Of a stretch of 64,000 nt of DNA, positions 32,901 to 45,290 are shown in pieces. The translations under genes and the position numbers were made by a program. The notes below the pieces were generated by a model. It was given only the letters and a program-made list of their open reading frames with translations, was not told the DNA's origin and did no database searches. Each line of letters begins with the position of its first letter. Positions within the stretch are counted from its first letter, which is position 1. This stretch comes from Haliotis asinina (Eukaryota > Mollusca > Gastropoda > Lepetellida > Haliotidae), in the NCBI RefSeq assembly GCF_037392515.1, contig NC_090295.1:19608001-19672000 (forward strand), given 5' to 3'.

Positions 32901-35900
32901 CTGAAATGTAGAGTTTAAATCAACTATGAAATTGAGAAATTGAGAACTGGAGGCAGACAGTAGTATCCATGTATCTGAAGCCTTCTACTTTCCTGTTACT
33001 GATTTTATCCAGACATAATAACAATCTCACTGAGAATTACACTTCTATCACTATACAATAACCCTAATTATGCAGCTAGTATAAAAAACACATAAAACTA
33101 GACTGAAATATCAATCATCCGAGGGGAGGAGATGAGAAATGCAGATGAAAGGTTCACTGAGAAAGTAATGACTTACAAGATGCGAAGTGTAGCGGGGGTT
33201 CATATTCTTCAACCTCAGACTCTGCTTCCTCCAGTTCACGAAGTCTCCGCGCCTCATAGTCCTACAACACACACTGATGGCATGACACAATCTCCACAAC
33301 AATACTGGCATCATAACTCCAATAGAAACTGCCACAAGACTTTCTACCTCACCTGAATTATGAAGAAACAAGGAAAGCCTAGTAAAAACAGGGTTCCCGA
33401 TAATTTTTCAACATGAGTATGTATGCCTTATTTTTTTCAAAATATCCCCTGCATTACCTCCAATTTCAGTTTTAGTCACATTTGTTGCCATGGAAACGTG
33501 AAAAATATTTTATTGAAAATAAGTACCAAAAGGCACTAACACACCACCAAATCTATCTATGTACCAAGTTTGGTTAAGAAATGTTGAATAGTTTTAAAGT
33601 TCTGCTCCAGAAAAGATAAAAGTGAATGGACGGACGAGGTGCATTTTAATACCTCCCGCGAAACACGTTCCATGGGATAATAAGAGGACTGGGTAAAGTT
33701 ACAGTACTGAATGGATTTTAATGGTGTGAATGGAATTTAATGGTGTGTAAGTAATCTCGTGTTTTGTTTCGTAACAACATTGCTACTCTTGTGTAAACAG
33801 GTCAATAAACAATACAGTAATACCTTTTCAGATAAACACGTCGGTAAATGATTCTGAGACAGTACACATTTGCTGTGGTGCATAACTGCTACGTGTTCTG
33901 ATTTATTTCCTCATATCTTGCATACGCCAATACAGCCCTTATCCGGAGCCCTGCAAAACTCCGATTGGAATTCTGTAGGCACTCATGTGAGACATGCTCA
34001 TTTTAGCTTTAGAGATGTCTAAAACATGTAAATTTCTGAATAGAGGAAGGAGATAAACATAATAAGCATGAGTCAGGATAAATATAAAATATCCAAACTA
34101 AAAACTGACAGGCATTGCTCCATTTACATCCATGTTTAATTTCAAATCACTCTTTCAAAAATTTCAGTAACACCCATCATTGACTAAATCATCAGATTTA
34201 AGACAATGAAAACAACTGCATTGCAAGCTTACCTCTTTCAGTTCCTTCAGCAAACGCTTGGCTTTTACAAGTGAAATTAGGTCGCCGCTCATGACGTAGA
34301 CAGGCTCCACGGTGCCAGGTGACCAGCTCCAGTTGATGCCGGTGTTTTTGGCAACATCATCCAGCACGTCCTCCACACTGGTGCTGGCAGCCAGTGAAGT
34401 GATGATCTTCTTGGAGATGATGGCTGTCACCTTATCAAAAGCCTGTAACAGAAACACTGTTCTTGTACAATATGACAGAACACAGGGCAGACATGGGACA
34501 TGAGATGTAGCTGAGTCAAGAGCAGTAAGGGAGTGAGAGAAACTTGTTTTGATGTAAAGCCAATAGCATTAAGGCTCTTATTGGTCAGTAAAGTCTCATG
34601 TCACAAACTGATCTCTTTCAAATATTATGTATCAAGTAAATGCTTCATGAACAGTGCAAGTCTAATAATTTGTCTGAGAACAAGCAGAATTTTAGACTAC
34701 AATCATAACAGAAAATCATTATCACCATAACGGTATATCATTGTATGATTAAGATAAATCATCTGCTATATGATACTGGCCTGCAAAGTATCAAGTCTGG
34801 ACCAGACAATACTGTGATCAAAAATAGGTCAGGCAACTTTTCACACCACTGGGGTTTAAAGACAGGCATCATCCAAATCGCTGTGCCTAACCTTCCATGC
34901 CTTCAGTTAACTCTACGGGCAAGCAGAGATTGCTGGGGATCAACTGTAACCCAGAATTCCATGTGGTGCAGCATTAAGGCTGGAGTCAGATAACATACAG
35001 ATAACAAGCTACTTACAACCCTTAAAGATCCTGGTTGGAACAGGCCTTCAACACCCCATGCTTGACATTACAAGCAACTAACAGGACAGGTAGTCACTTA
35101 CTTGACACATTACTTGATCAAATGACAGTTGCCAAGATCAATGCTCATGCTGTTGATCACTGGATTGTCTGGTCCAGACTGTGATGATGCTGAGTGAGGT
35201 AAATATTACTAATATAGCCCTTACCCCCATATCATCATCTGATGACTCAGCAAGGGCAAGCATTGCCTTCTCCCTGGATGAAATGGTCATGCGGCCTCGT
35301 GATGCTTTTGGAACTGGCGGGGGTTCATAGGCAGGTGGCGCTGGTTCCTCTTCCTCTGGCACCACTATTTGTGGCTCTGTGTCATTACCAACGGTCGTCT
35401 CCACTACCCTCCTTTCAGACTTTCGGGGTCGCCCCCGCCCCCTGGGGCTAGGAGTGGGGGCGGCCGTAGCCTGTATGTCACTACAAGTCTCAAGGTGTGA
35501 CTCAAAAACTTCTTTGCCATAGAACAGCTCAGAACACTCGGGACAGTGGTAGTGTGTGACTGCTCGGTTTGAGCGGCGGTCACGGCAGTTGTTGTTGCAG
35601 CTCACAATGATATAGTCTGCGAAATGAGATAACTATTAAGACTGCCTTTCAAACTCAGTCATAAAAGTGAGTAGTCTCTGCCTTAGACTAAAGCAACGGT
35701 TAAACAATAAGGGGGTTCCTCATTCAAGAATAGGCTAAAATGGGTAATAACACAGTGTGAGCACTTCAAAAAGAATCTTGCTATAGTTATTCAGGTTTTA
35801 TATTTTACACAAACACACAGCTCATATGGAAAAATTGCAGACTTGGGGATGAATTCCAGCTTCTGAGCTGGAACAGATAAATCCCTGTAATCTGAAGGTT

Positions 35901-38900
35901 TTTTTTATCAAATCGCGGTAATCTTATGGTGAACAAGGGGAGACAACTAATATCAACCCTACCAACATCCATGTCTGCAACAGCCAATGATGAGAACATC
36001 ACAACTAATCCAAATGTTCAGGCATAATAAAACGAAGTACTTCATGTGCCCGTTTCCCACTGGCTAATAACTGAGGGATCCTCAGAATCTTGGAAACATC
36101 TCACAGGCAGCAGCATGATTCTCATGGTTAGGTTAGTGTTTTGTACAAATCTTGCATGAGCAGTAAATTACCATGAGTGAGTGAGTTTAGTTTAACGCCG
36201 CACTCAGCAATATTCAAGCTATATGGCGGCGGTCTGTAAATAATCAGGTCTGGACCAGACAATCCAGTGATCAACAACATGCGCATCAATCTGTGCAATT
36301 GGGAAACCGATGACATGTATCAACCAAGTCAGCGAGCCTGAGCATCCGATCCCGTTAGTCGCCTGTTACGAATTACCATGAGAACACAATAGTTCTACAG
36401 AAGTGTTACATGGAAAGACTGGGCACACTCTTTGCTGTGAGTTAAAGCCAAAAGGTAACATGACTTCAAGATTCAAAATACAACTAATTCTTCGAATGAA
36501 ATTGACACTGAAGTTCAAAACCTGATGAGACAGAGAGGAGTGAAAGCTGTTTTATCATCCAAAACTGTGTTCCACAGGAGATATCGCTTGGGTGAGATCA
36601 GATGATATTGTTTTGACTGTAGATTTTGTACAATGCCCTGACAATGCTATGAAGTTGATGATGTCACAATGCCATGACACTGCTGCACTGCAAATCTAAT
36701 GGCAGTACTGTGTTCAGAGACGTACATTTTTCATTGAAAACTAATGAAGAATGATTTTGGATGATAAACAGAATCTCATCCTCATGTCTACTGATATCAA
36801 TAATATCAATACTCGATCATAAAGGTAAAAACATCCTCAGCAAACCTCAGATATTTGTTACGCTATCAAATCGCCTTTATATATATGATATCAGAAGACA
36901 CTTGGGTGAGATTCTCTGTTTAACATGCCAGTTCCAGTTTTTAAATGCAAACCAGTGGTTGTCTGAATTACCAATGCTCAACAACATTCAGGTGCCCATG
37001 AATATATGAATGAAAAAAACCCAAATCCCTTGATCTCCTGTAATTCTGGAGATATGTTACCTTTGTACTCCACACGACCTTTCCAGTGAACCTGGAAGTG
37101 GTCTCGGAGTTCCCTGGCCAGTCCCGGCTTGTACTTGGTCTTGGAGCAGAGTGGGCAGTGGTAGCGCTTGTCGCAGCATGTGTCGGAGTTGCATCTCTGT
37201 ACAGGAAGGTCTGCCATGGACTTCACTATGGAAAGATGCAGCTGCAATAGCAAGTCATCTTATGACAATTCACAGAATATGAAATAAAATCTGCAAAAAT
37301 CCACGGATTGGTGGAAAATTGCCATCCCTGTAGACTGCTCAGTTAAAAGCTCGGTGACAAAGAAATTTTGTTTCTCAGCCTCTAAAATAGTACACTACCT
37401 AAGCTGAGGAACAAAAAGGTCAGCACTACCTAGCTACCTCAATTTCATCCAACTAACTTGGTACCCTTCCACTGCTACACATACGAGACAAGGACTGAAG
37501 GACTAGAAAATTTAAGTTCAGCTTGTTAACTTGGTCACACATCTAACAACTCTGAACAACCGGTGTAGCTCAAGTTCACCTGATCTGTGACATGTACACA
37601 GCGTTTTGAAAGGGTTTACAGGACTGCAAGACCCTTGTAAATTCTGTATTTCCTAAGGCGCAGATCTTTTAATTTAGCTTATCATTACACAACATTTCAC
37701 CATCATCAGAATAGGACACAAAAAGTTTCATCATGATTGTTCAAGAACAATTATAAAGGGAGATAACTCAGGATGGCAAGTTAGCCATTCTCCATCTAAG
37801 GTCAAGATCATTTGTACAACCTGCGTAGTGTGTCACATGACAGATTTGACAAGGTGTACAACCCATCTGGTAAATCCACCTACATGGTTTTGTATGCTTT
37901 GGCTATCTAACCAATCAAAATTCAACAAATTTATCGTATAGGTAATAAAAGACAATGCATCACCACTTGGCAGAGCTAGAAAGGTGTTACAGTTGTACCA
38001 TGGGGGGAACACCTCAAAGACAGCAAGACAATGCCTCATTTGTAAACAACCTTTCAGTGATACTAGCTATTCAGGTATCTGAGAGGTTCTAAGGCACTAA
38101 ATCAAATATAACGTGTGGTTTCCCCTTGTGTAAGTGTCTTTGTTCCAACTGTCTCTGTCCATCCAGCAGCAAAAATCGTTGAAATGGTTATGCAACTTTC
38201 CAGCTGTACTCCTGAGTGAGTGAGTGATTAAGTGCAGTTCTATGCTATATTGCAGTTATATGGCAACAGTCTGTAAATAACTGAATCAGGACCAGAAAAA
38301 AAACAGTGATCAACAGCATAAGCATCAATCTACAAAACTGGGATACAATGCAATGACATGTGTCAACCAAGTCAGTGAGCCTGACTACTGGATCCCGTAA
38401 GTCACCTCTTACGACTCTTACTAAAAACGAATCTAACCAAGATCTTCAATGGTCCCTCATGTTGGAACTATCATAGCAGAATAAAACATCTGATTTTAAT
38501 GAGACTACCGTCAAGTGAGTGAGTTACTATTTTGCATCACGTCAGGAATACTTCAGCCATATCATGACAAGGAATACAATGAGGTCAAAACTTAAATAAC
38601 CGAACCAAGAATATGAGACAAATTTCTAACACAAATCACTACCTTCTTAGCAGGCGGTGTTTCCCTCTCTGGTAGGACTTTCTTTGGCACTCGTTTGGAC
38701 TTGGGTTTGGAAGCTGGTGATGTGGCAACCTGCCTCTCCTCCTCCCGGCAACGCCACAGATGGGCCATCATGGGCCCAAGCTCTGTGGAGTTCTTGGTTG
38801 TGCAGAGTGGACAATGGTAGTGCTTGCCCAGGGCATCAGGACACACCTTCGTGCACAGCGGGATCTCATGACCTGGCACAAACAAGAAAATATTAGTAGT

Positions 38901-41900
38901 CTTCTAAATTATTTTCAAAATATCACGCTCAGAGGATGATATTTAGCCAAAGTCTGCAGCATATGTCAGTAAAGATTCCCAAATATAAAACAAAATAGTT
39001 CAGCCACAGAGGAAGATCTTGTGTGAGTGAGAGAGTGAGTGTAGTTTTGTGCCACTATTAGCAATATCAGGGCAAGGGAACACCAGAAATGGGCTTCATA
39101 CATAGTATCTGTGTTGGGAATCGAACCTGAGTCTTCATCGTGAGTAGCGAATGCTATAACCACTAGGCTACCCCAGTGCCGGTGATCACATGACAAGTTC
39201 TGACAAGTCCCCATCGCTGTTCAGACAGAGATAAGGACACAGACGTCTTTAGATCAAACAACAAAGCTCAGATAAGATTTGACTCATGTGGGTACTGTAC
39301 CTAATTTTTTTTTGGAGTGGGTATTATGAATGTTGAGTGGGTATTTCATTTTCCAGTACCCTCTGCTTACAAATAGGAGGGTATTTCAGTGATTTTACTC
39401 AGCTAAGTATGTCATTCAGTATGTTTACTAAACAGTTATGCGCTGCCTTGTGTCATACCTAATTAGAACCTACTTAAATATAATGGAAATGATTTAATAA
39501 AAAATCACTAGTCCTATCCTAACACTTAAACATGATAGCAACCGATGTCCTTTTCAGTACCCAAGCAATTTTTATACATATATTCTGTATGCATTGGTAT
39601 TTAACTTTTCTTGTATCTAACATCTTAACTGCATATTTGGTATGCAACAATTATTTTTCAAAGCATAAATGGAAATTTTACGTGCAAATTTTACCCAGAT
39701 ACGCAGCTTAGCTGAGCCTCTGAAACAACACAGATGATTGATCAGTTAGAGGGCAACCATTTATTGTTCAGCCACGAAGGAAGATCACACATGACGACTA
39801 GTTCTGGCAACACCTGGCTGTTTAATCACGGAATACATGGATAATTTGTACAATCATATGATAGGGGTGAGTGAGTGAGTTTAGTTTTACGCCGCACTCA
39901 GCAGTATTCCTGCTATAGGGTGGCGGTCTGTAAATAACTGAGTCTAGACCAGACAATCCAGTGATCAACATCATGAGCATCGATCTGCGCAATTGGGAAC
40001 CGATGACATGTCAACCAAGTCAGCGAGTCTGACCACCCGATCCCGTTAGTTGCCTCTTACGACAAGAATAGTCGCATGGATTGCTGAAGGCCTATTCTAC
40101 CCCGGGACCATCACGAGTGATCATATGATACACTCTTACTACACTTACCATCGAACACAATCTTGCCAGGCTGTTTAAAATCCGGAGCCTGTACAGCAGT
40201 GACATCTTTTCCCTGAAATAAATATAAATACCTCATTTACAGTTTCCATTTGCAAAAACTTATCCAATGATGAAATAGAATATTCTCATGCATAGACATT
40301 TCATCAGATTACATATTGATACTGTGAGTGAGTGAAACTAGGATTTGAAACTAGGAACCCTTGGCAGGCTATTTGAAAAAATATATATACAGCTCAAATA
40401 TATGCTGGAGAAATGCAAATTTCTTATGCATTTTAACACTGCATTCCATGTGAACTAAGTTTTCAGCTTCTTCCACTTGTTCAATCACATCTACAAATCC
40501 TTAACTCAAGCTATAGCTGTACTGCAAAAATGGGACAATTCTAAAACCCTAATTTCAAATTCATGTCTCTTGTCTAGAGAAATTCCAGAAATTCCAGAAA
40601 TTCCAGACCAAAATATATTGGAGCGTGTCATTGCAGTGTGAACGTCAATTTAAAACCATGGGTTAGCAGTCTAATTATACCGACGGAAACTTCCTTCCTT
40701 GTTTAGCTGTTATCTTCAGTTTTGCCACTGAGAACAAGGTGATATCATGTGATTTGATAAGCATTACCAGATGGTTTGTTTTGTTTATCGGTTAAACCAA
40801 CAATTAGCAATATTCCAGCTATGTGGCGGCGGTCTGTAAATAATTAAGTCTCAACCCAGCAATCCGTGATCAACATCACAAGCTATGAACTGCTCAGTTG
40901 GATATGATAACATGTGTCAACCATGTCATTGTCAGCATGCCTGGCTTCCAGATCCTGTTAATGGCCTCTTTCGACAAGTATGGATTATTAAGAAATGGAG
41001 TGACAACAGTAATGCTATCACGAGACACAATAATAAATATCAAATAGTGACGAAATAATGAAAATACATCAGTAAAGTCTCTAGTTACATGCATTTACTC
41101 ATTATCTCAAAAACAAAACTTGCAACAAGAAAAAAAAACAAGATCAACACAGTTTGAAATGATGGGATTACTGAATGTAACAGTTAGTTTTCACATGCTC
41201 TACCACTATGTCCCAGTTTCCTCCAAGTTCACACCTTTCACCATGCTACTTCTGCCACAACATGAAGTAACTCCATAAATCATTACTCAAACCCCAGTTC
41301 TTCACAATCTAAAAATCTTACGAGTATTTAGCATCAATTTACCTAACTATCGATGAGATCACAGAGCTCCAGTGTGTGTTTGCATATTTTACACAATACA
41401 AATCAAATTTACTCAATTAATTATAAATCTGGGAGTACAAAGACGCATAAACCCAATACGTCTATAACACCTTGCGTAAATTACTCAATTAACTAAACTG
41501 GCTTGCATATGATTTGTCGTGGCGCCCAAACTCTACAACAGCATAAGCTAGTGGTAGGTGATACCTATATATACATGTACTATTACAGCCGTAGCCACTG
41601 TCCGGGGTTTACTCCTATAGTCACATGACTTCCATGTTGAGTATTTAGAAATGGCTGCCAAATGTCTGCAATATGACAATCACCAAAAACCTTTCAGTCT
41701 ATTGAAATGTATTCATATTTCCATATATAGAAGAGGGAGTAAATACCCGCTTGCTTGAAAAATTATCTTGGAGCTATGGATCAACAGTAATAAAATCATT
41801 AACCCAATGAGAACATACCACTTTCTCCAGATGAGACTGCAGATGGCGGGAGAAGGCTGCTCTTTTGGAGGTCTGTTTCGGGCACAGCGGACAATGGTAG

Positions 41901-44626
41901 TGACCAGCAGGGATCCCTTCTGTACACTCGCGGAAACACTTCACGATCATCATGCCTGAAACAATACAAGTTACAATGACGGATCATAGTCCATACTCGT
42001 ATACAATCTGAGTGAGTTTAGTTTGAAGTTGCTTAAAGCTACATTCCATTCCATGACAGGTGACATCATAATTGGGCTTCTTACATTGTACCCATGTGAA
42101 GAATCGAACCTGTGACCTATCTATGACAAACAAACACTTTAACCACCACCCCTTTTTACACTCTGGGGCTGTTGTTTTGTAGGAAAAAAATAAGGCAACC
42201 TTTCGTAGTTAAAGATCCCCTCGTTTTGCAAATTTTCATTAATCATGAGCCAAGTTTGTCACGTTCAGGGTATTTTTGAGAGAATTACCTGTAACAGTTT
42301 CCAATATTTCTTCAAGAATTATTGAATTCCATTGAACATGTTGAAAATGACATAGCTTACAAAATGTGTGAGGTATTTACACTCTATGTAATAAACTGAT
42401 CCTTTTCTCTTGAAATTTTATTGACATTTTGTGGGTTTTTCAAGGACATGCCCTGAGGTTACTGAAATATTGTTTTGTGCCTGAGTTAGTTAAAGTAATC
42501 TCACTTAAATATTCCATGCCAGGATACAAGTGAGTGAGTGAGTGAGTGAGTGAGTGAGTGAGTGAGTGAGTGAGTGAGTGAGTGAGTGAGTTAGTTGAGC
42601 TTTACGTAGCACTCAGCAATATTCAAGCTATATGGTGGTGGTCTGTAAATAATCGAGTCTGGGCCAGACAATCCAGTGATCAACAACATGAGCATCGATC
42701 TGTGCAACTGGGAACTGATGACATGTGTCAACCAAATCAGAGAGCCTGACCATCCGATCCCGTTAGTCGCCTCTTACAACAAGCATAGTTGCCTTTTATG
42801 GCAAGTATGGGTTGCTGAAGGCCTATTATACCCCGGACCTTCACGGGTCCCAAGATACACGGTTTCATGAATTTGTAGATCATATCATGTATGGTCATTC
42901 TGTGTTTAGGGATCAATAAAACTGATTTACTGACAGTACCTACCATCATAGTGCACTGCATGCATGAAATGCATAAGGTTGAGATGATCTCGCACCCTTG
43001 CTGGCTGGGTAGGCTTGTAGTGGTCAGTATTGCAGAAAGGACAGTGCACCTTCCCACACATACAGCCCTCATCTTCACAGCGATTCAACACAAACTCTTC
43101 ATTCGCCTTCACAAACGTTGAGTGCATGATTATATCCTGAGAAATGGAAAGATATATGTCTTTAGAGTTCAAAATAAAAAATAAATTTCTGTGTTTGAAA
43201 TTAATCCAATAGCATCAAGAAGTCATTGAAGCTGTTGTTCAAAGTGAAGAAGTTGATAGCAAATTTCCATTCTTTAACATAGACCTATGACAGTTGTTTT
43301 GTACAATCACACCCTTGTCACATGCTTTTATCCTTTAAACCATGATTCTTTAGAGGTATTGAAAAAACTGAGTGAGGTAGCTGTCAGTATGAAACACTTG
43401 TAATACACTTACAAACAAGTCTTGCAAAGCTAGGTTCTCTGTATTATGACATCACATTGCAAACAATGACAAAAAATATTTTGCATAACAATCACCAAAA
43501 GAAAAGTGTTCCCTGTTCACATCAGCATTTGAAAAATAGTCAATTATTAAATATGTTGTTAAAAAATATTTAAATATCTCACACAGATTAATTTTATAAA
43601 TGCCTGCTGACAAAGATTCAAAATGAAACAGTTTTCTATGAACAACAGCTGAAAATCTATTGTTTCAATCAGATTAAGCACTGTCAGAACAGACCTAATG
43701 AATGGCAAATATGTTGATAAGGCAGACAGCACTGTGCTAAAGCAATTTTTCAGGAAGGCAGTATATGCATGTGTGTTTACCATTGCATGTCACAGATGTA
43801 GAGCATTCATCAATCTGGAGAAAATTCTTTATCTGGCACTTCCTTTAATGAGATAAGGACAGGCATTGAAAATTCCTGCATTCATGTGTCAGTTGTTTTA
43901 AAACTGCATGCTGAATAGCCAATGAGCTATTTGGTGTCTGTGCAACCATGCTTGCCTTCATTTATTAGTTTGGGACCCAGGTCTTGGGTTGTATTACAAT
44001 TTATTTTCATTTCTCTGTACGCACTATAAGATTTTACAATTAGAGGCTTGAAACCTCAAACACTACACTGGCTGCTGATTATTAATTAAAAAAAGAGACA
44101 CACTTGGTGACTAGATACAACAGAATGTGTAGCCTTCTTGGAATCAGTGTCATTTAATTTTCAGGACTGAAATGAGTACAGTGCGGTCTGAATGAACGTG
44201 TCAGTGTTGTAAGTGTAAACATAATGAGATAAAATGAAAAGTAAACACACACAATTAAAAACAAAACAGTTCAAGTTTGGGTCACTCGCCCATGCAGACG
44301 TGCAGGAAGACGTCTGACATTGTACTTGGTGATTGTTCCAGGATATATTTGTCTGATTTCCATCAATATATCTTCCACAAAGGATTTCCCTTTACTTTCC
44401 TTAGACTTCAAACTTCAAAACTACGATTCAAAAAAAATCCCACAGATATACACCATGTTTATTGAGTACATATGTGGTAACAGTTGTTGGGAATATAGTT
44501 TGAAAAATGGGTGTTTTTACCGCATAAATACATATACTAAGCCGGCAACAGGTCTAAAACATTGAAAAAGATAATGATAACTCTGTTTACCAATTTAGGT
44601 ACCACTTCGGGTTCTTCTTCCGTCAT
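29518..44626 (-). CDS. Multi-zinc-finger AT-hook protein, 1636 aa, ten coding exons
   Basis: Exons on the minus strand: 44626-44591, 43136-42944, 41955-41819, 40212-40149, 38872-38643, 37241-37061, 35616-35225, 34442-34233, 33261-33177, 32900-29518. Every junction is GT/AG, phases fit (0,1,0,1,0,1,0,0,1), and the total is 4911 nt. The ATG encodes MTEEEPEVVPKL. Exons 2, 3, 5, 6 and 7 each carry a finger-like unit with two extra upstream Cys (C-x4-6-C, then HCPxC and a distal His/His or His/Cys), for example CTKVCPDALGKHYHCPLC. Exon 7 also has an AT-hook-like RGRGRPRK. Exon 8 encodes a 70-residue region of unknown fold, exon 9 an acidic coiled-coil-like link (YEARRLRELEEAESEVEEYE). The last exon has AT-hooks and about 14 C2H2 fingers. 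A nuclear DNA-binding regulator is inferred. I do not recognise a named ortholog. Confidence 0.93.
34783..35205. mobile_element. Two SINE-B fragments in opposite orientations
   Basis: At 34790-34840, AGTCTGGACCAGACAATACT reads as minus-strand SINE-B. At 35018-35205, AAGATCCTGGTTGGAACAGG through GATCACTGGATTGTCTGGTC reads as plus. Both lie in the intron between exons 7 and 8 of the zinc-finger gene, ending close to exon 7. Confidence 0.6.
36179..36370 (-). mobile_element. 5'-truncated SINE-B with 12-bp target-site duplication
   Basis: Flanked by AATTACCATGAG at 36167-36178 and 36371-36382. It has the tail and middle of SINE-B but stops at TCGCCTGTTACG, lacking the GTGAAGGTCC head. Truncation at the 5' end with an intact target duplication is the signature of target-primed reverse transcription. 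Confidence 0.9.
38212..38457 (-). mobile_element. SINE-B copy, old
   Basis: GTCTGTAAATAACTGAATCA, CAGTGATCAACAGCATAAGC and GTCACCTCTTACGACTC blocks in minus-strand order; well diverged. Confidence 0.75.
39026..39180 (-). mobile_element. SINE-A copy
   Basis: GTTGGGAATCGAACCTGAGTC (box B read in reverse) and ACCACTAGGCTACCCC (box A region), with a GAGTGAGTGTAGTTTTG tail on the low side. Confidence 0.83.
39864..40119 (-). mobile_element. SINE-B with 11-bp target-site duplication
   Basis: ATCATATGATA flanks it at 39853-39863 and 40120-40130. The head reads ACTCGTGATGGTCCCGGGGT on the minus strand. It lies just downstream of exon 4 of the zinc-finger gene. Confidence 0.88.
40775..40995 (-). mobile_element. 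SINE-B copy, partial
   Basis: TTAGCAATATTCCAGCTATG, GCGGTCTGTAAATAATTAAG and GCCTCTTTCGACAAGTATGG in minus-strand order. Confidence 0.7.
42008..42160 (-). mobile_element. SINE-A copy, old
   Basis: GAGTGAGTTTAGTTTGAAG, GTGAAGAATCGAACCTGTGA and CACTTTAACCACCACCCC; the middle is much altered. Confidence 0.6.
42529..42852 (-). mobile_element. SINE-B with long (CTCA)n tail in intron 2 of the zinc-finger gene
   Basis: About 15 TGAG units (42531-42592) precede TTTACGTAGCACTCAGCAAT and the whole SINE-B body up to CCGGACCTTCACGGGT. Its sense strand is the same as that of the host gene. Together with part of the preceding exon it is duplicated in inverse orientation at 46704-47136. Confidence 0.92.
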
Positions 44627-45155
44627 TTTGTAATCGCTGTGTTCAAATTACAAAACGCTTAATCAACAGAAGTCTATCTCTTTATGTTGTTCAATGTTCC
44701 AAGATGGCGTCCTTCAAACAGTCTCGAAATGTCGTGACGTCATCTTTGCGCTCATTTATACGAAACTTGGGCTAGGGGTATTGGTCAACCATAGTTATCT
44801 CCCTTAGACCGTATGCCATCGTATCTAAAGTTCAATATGTTGGAAATTTGCTCAAAGACGTTTATGCGCCTTTGTCGTACCTCAAAGAAATCTATGCCCA
44901 TGGGATTTTGTACCCAATAAAATAATGTTAACATTGGATGAGTGATGGTCGCTTCTTCATGTTGACATGTATAATACAATCATCATAAAGTGTAAATCTG
45001 GCTGCCGTGATTACGTAAAATACTTGAATTTTATGAATCAGTTAAAACTATTCGACACAATCGCCTTTGAGCTGAAACGTGCACTTGACTTTTAATGACT
45101 GCTTCTCTGCGCACGTACACAACACCGCCGCACTACTTCCGTTTGACCACCAACA
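44627..45155. promoter_or_regulatory. Promoter region of the zinc-finger gene with a YY1-like site
   Basis: Upstream of the ATG at 44626 the plus strand reads AAGATGGCG at 44701-44709, which is CGCCATCTT in gene sense. That matches the core of the YY1 initiator-proximal motif seen at many TATA-less promoters. No TATA box is obvious. The function is inferred from position only. Confidence 0.4.
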
Positions 45156-45290
45156 TGGCCGATATATACAAAGAACAGACGTGAACGATCTCGGAATTTT
45201 TTAATCGGTCGTTTGGACGATGTATATGGACCGGAATTTGAAGAAATCAGCGATGATGAGTTTGACTCGGCAATCTAAACAGTTCAAGTA
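45155..45290 (+). other. Short acidic reading frame in divergent position, unassigned
   Basis: A frame ending at a TAA near 45278 encodes IGRLDDVYGPEFEEISDDEF then DSAI. The preceding residues are Arg-rich (KNRRERSRNFL). AAA|GTGAGT follows shortly after the stop. The peptide looks protein-like (acidic, hydrophilic, few rare residues), but it has no in-frame ATG; the nearby CCAACATGGCCG ATG is in another frame. It could be a decayed first exon or chance. Confidence 0.25.

Noticed and set aside
42676-42870. Recurrent peptide of about 60 residues (INNMSIDLCNWE... type), also at 24026-24382
   Set aside because: It is the antisense frame of SINE-B and appears wherever a little-mutated copy lies. 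No evidence of selection as protein was visible.
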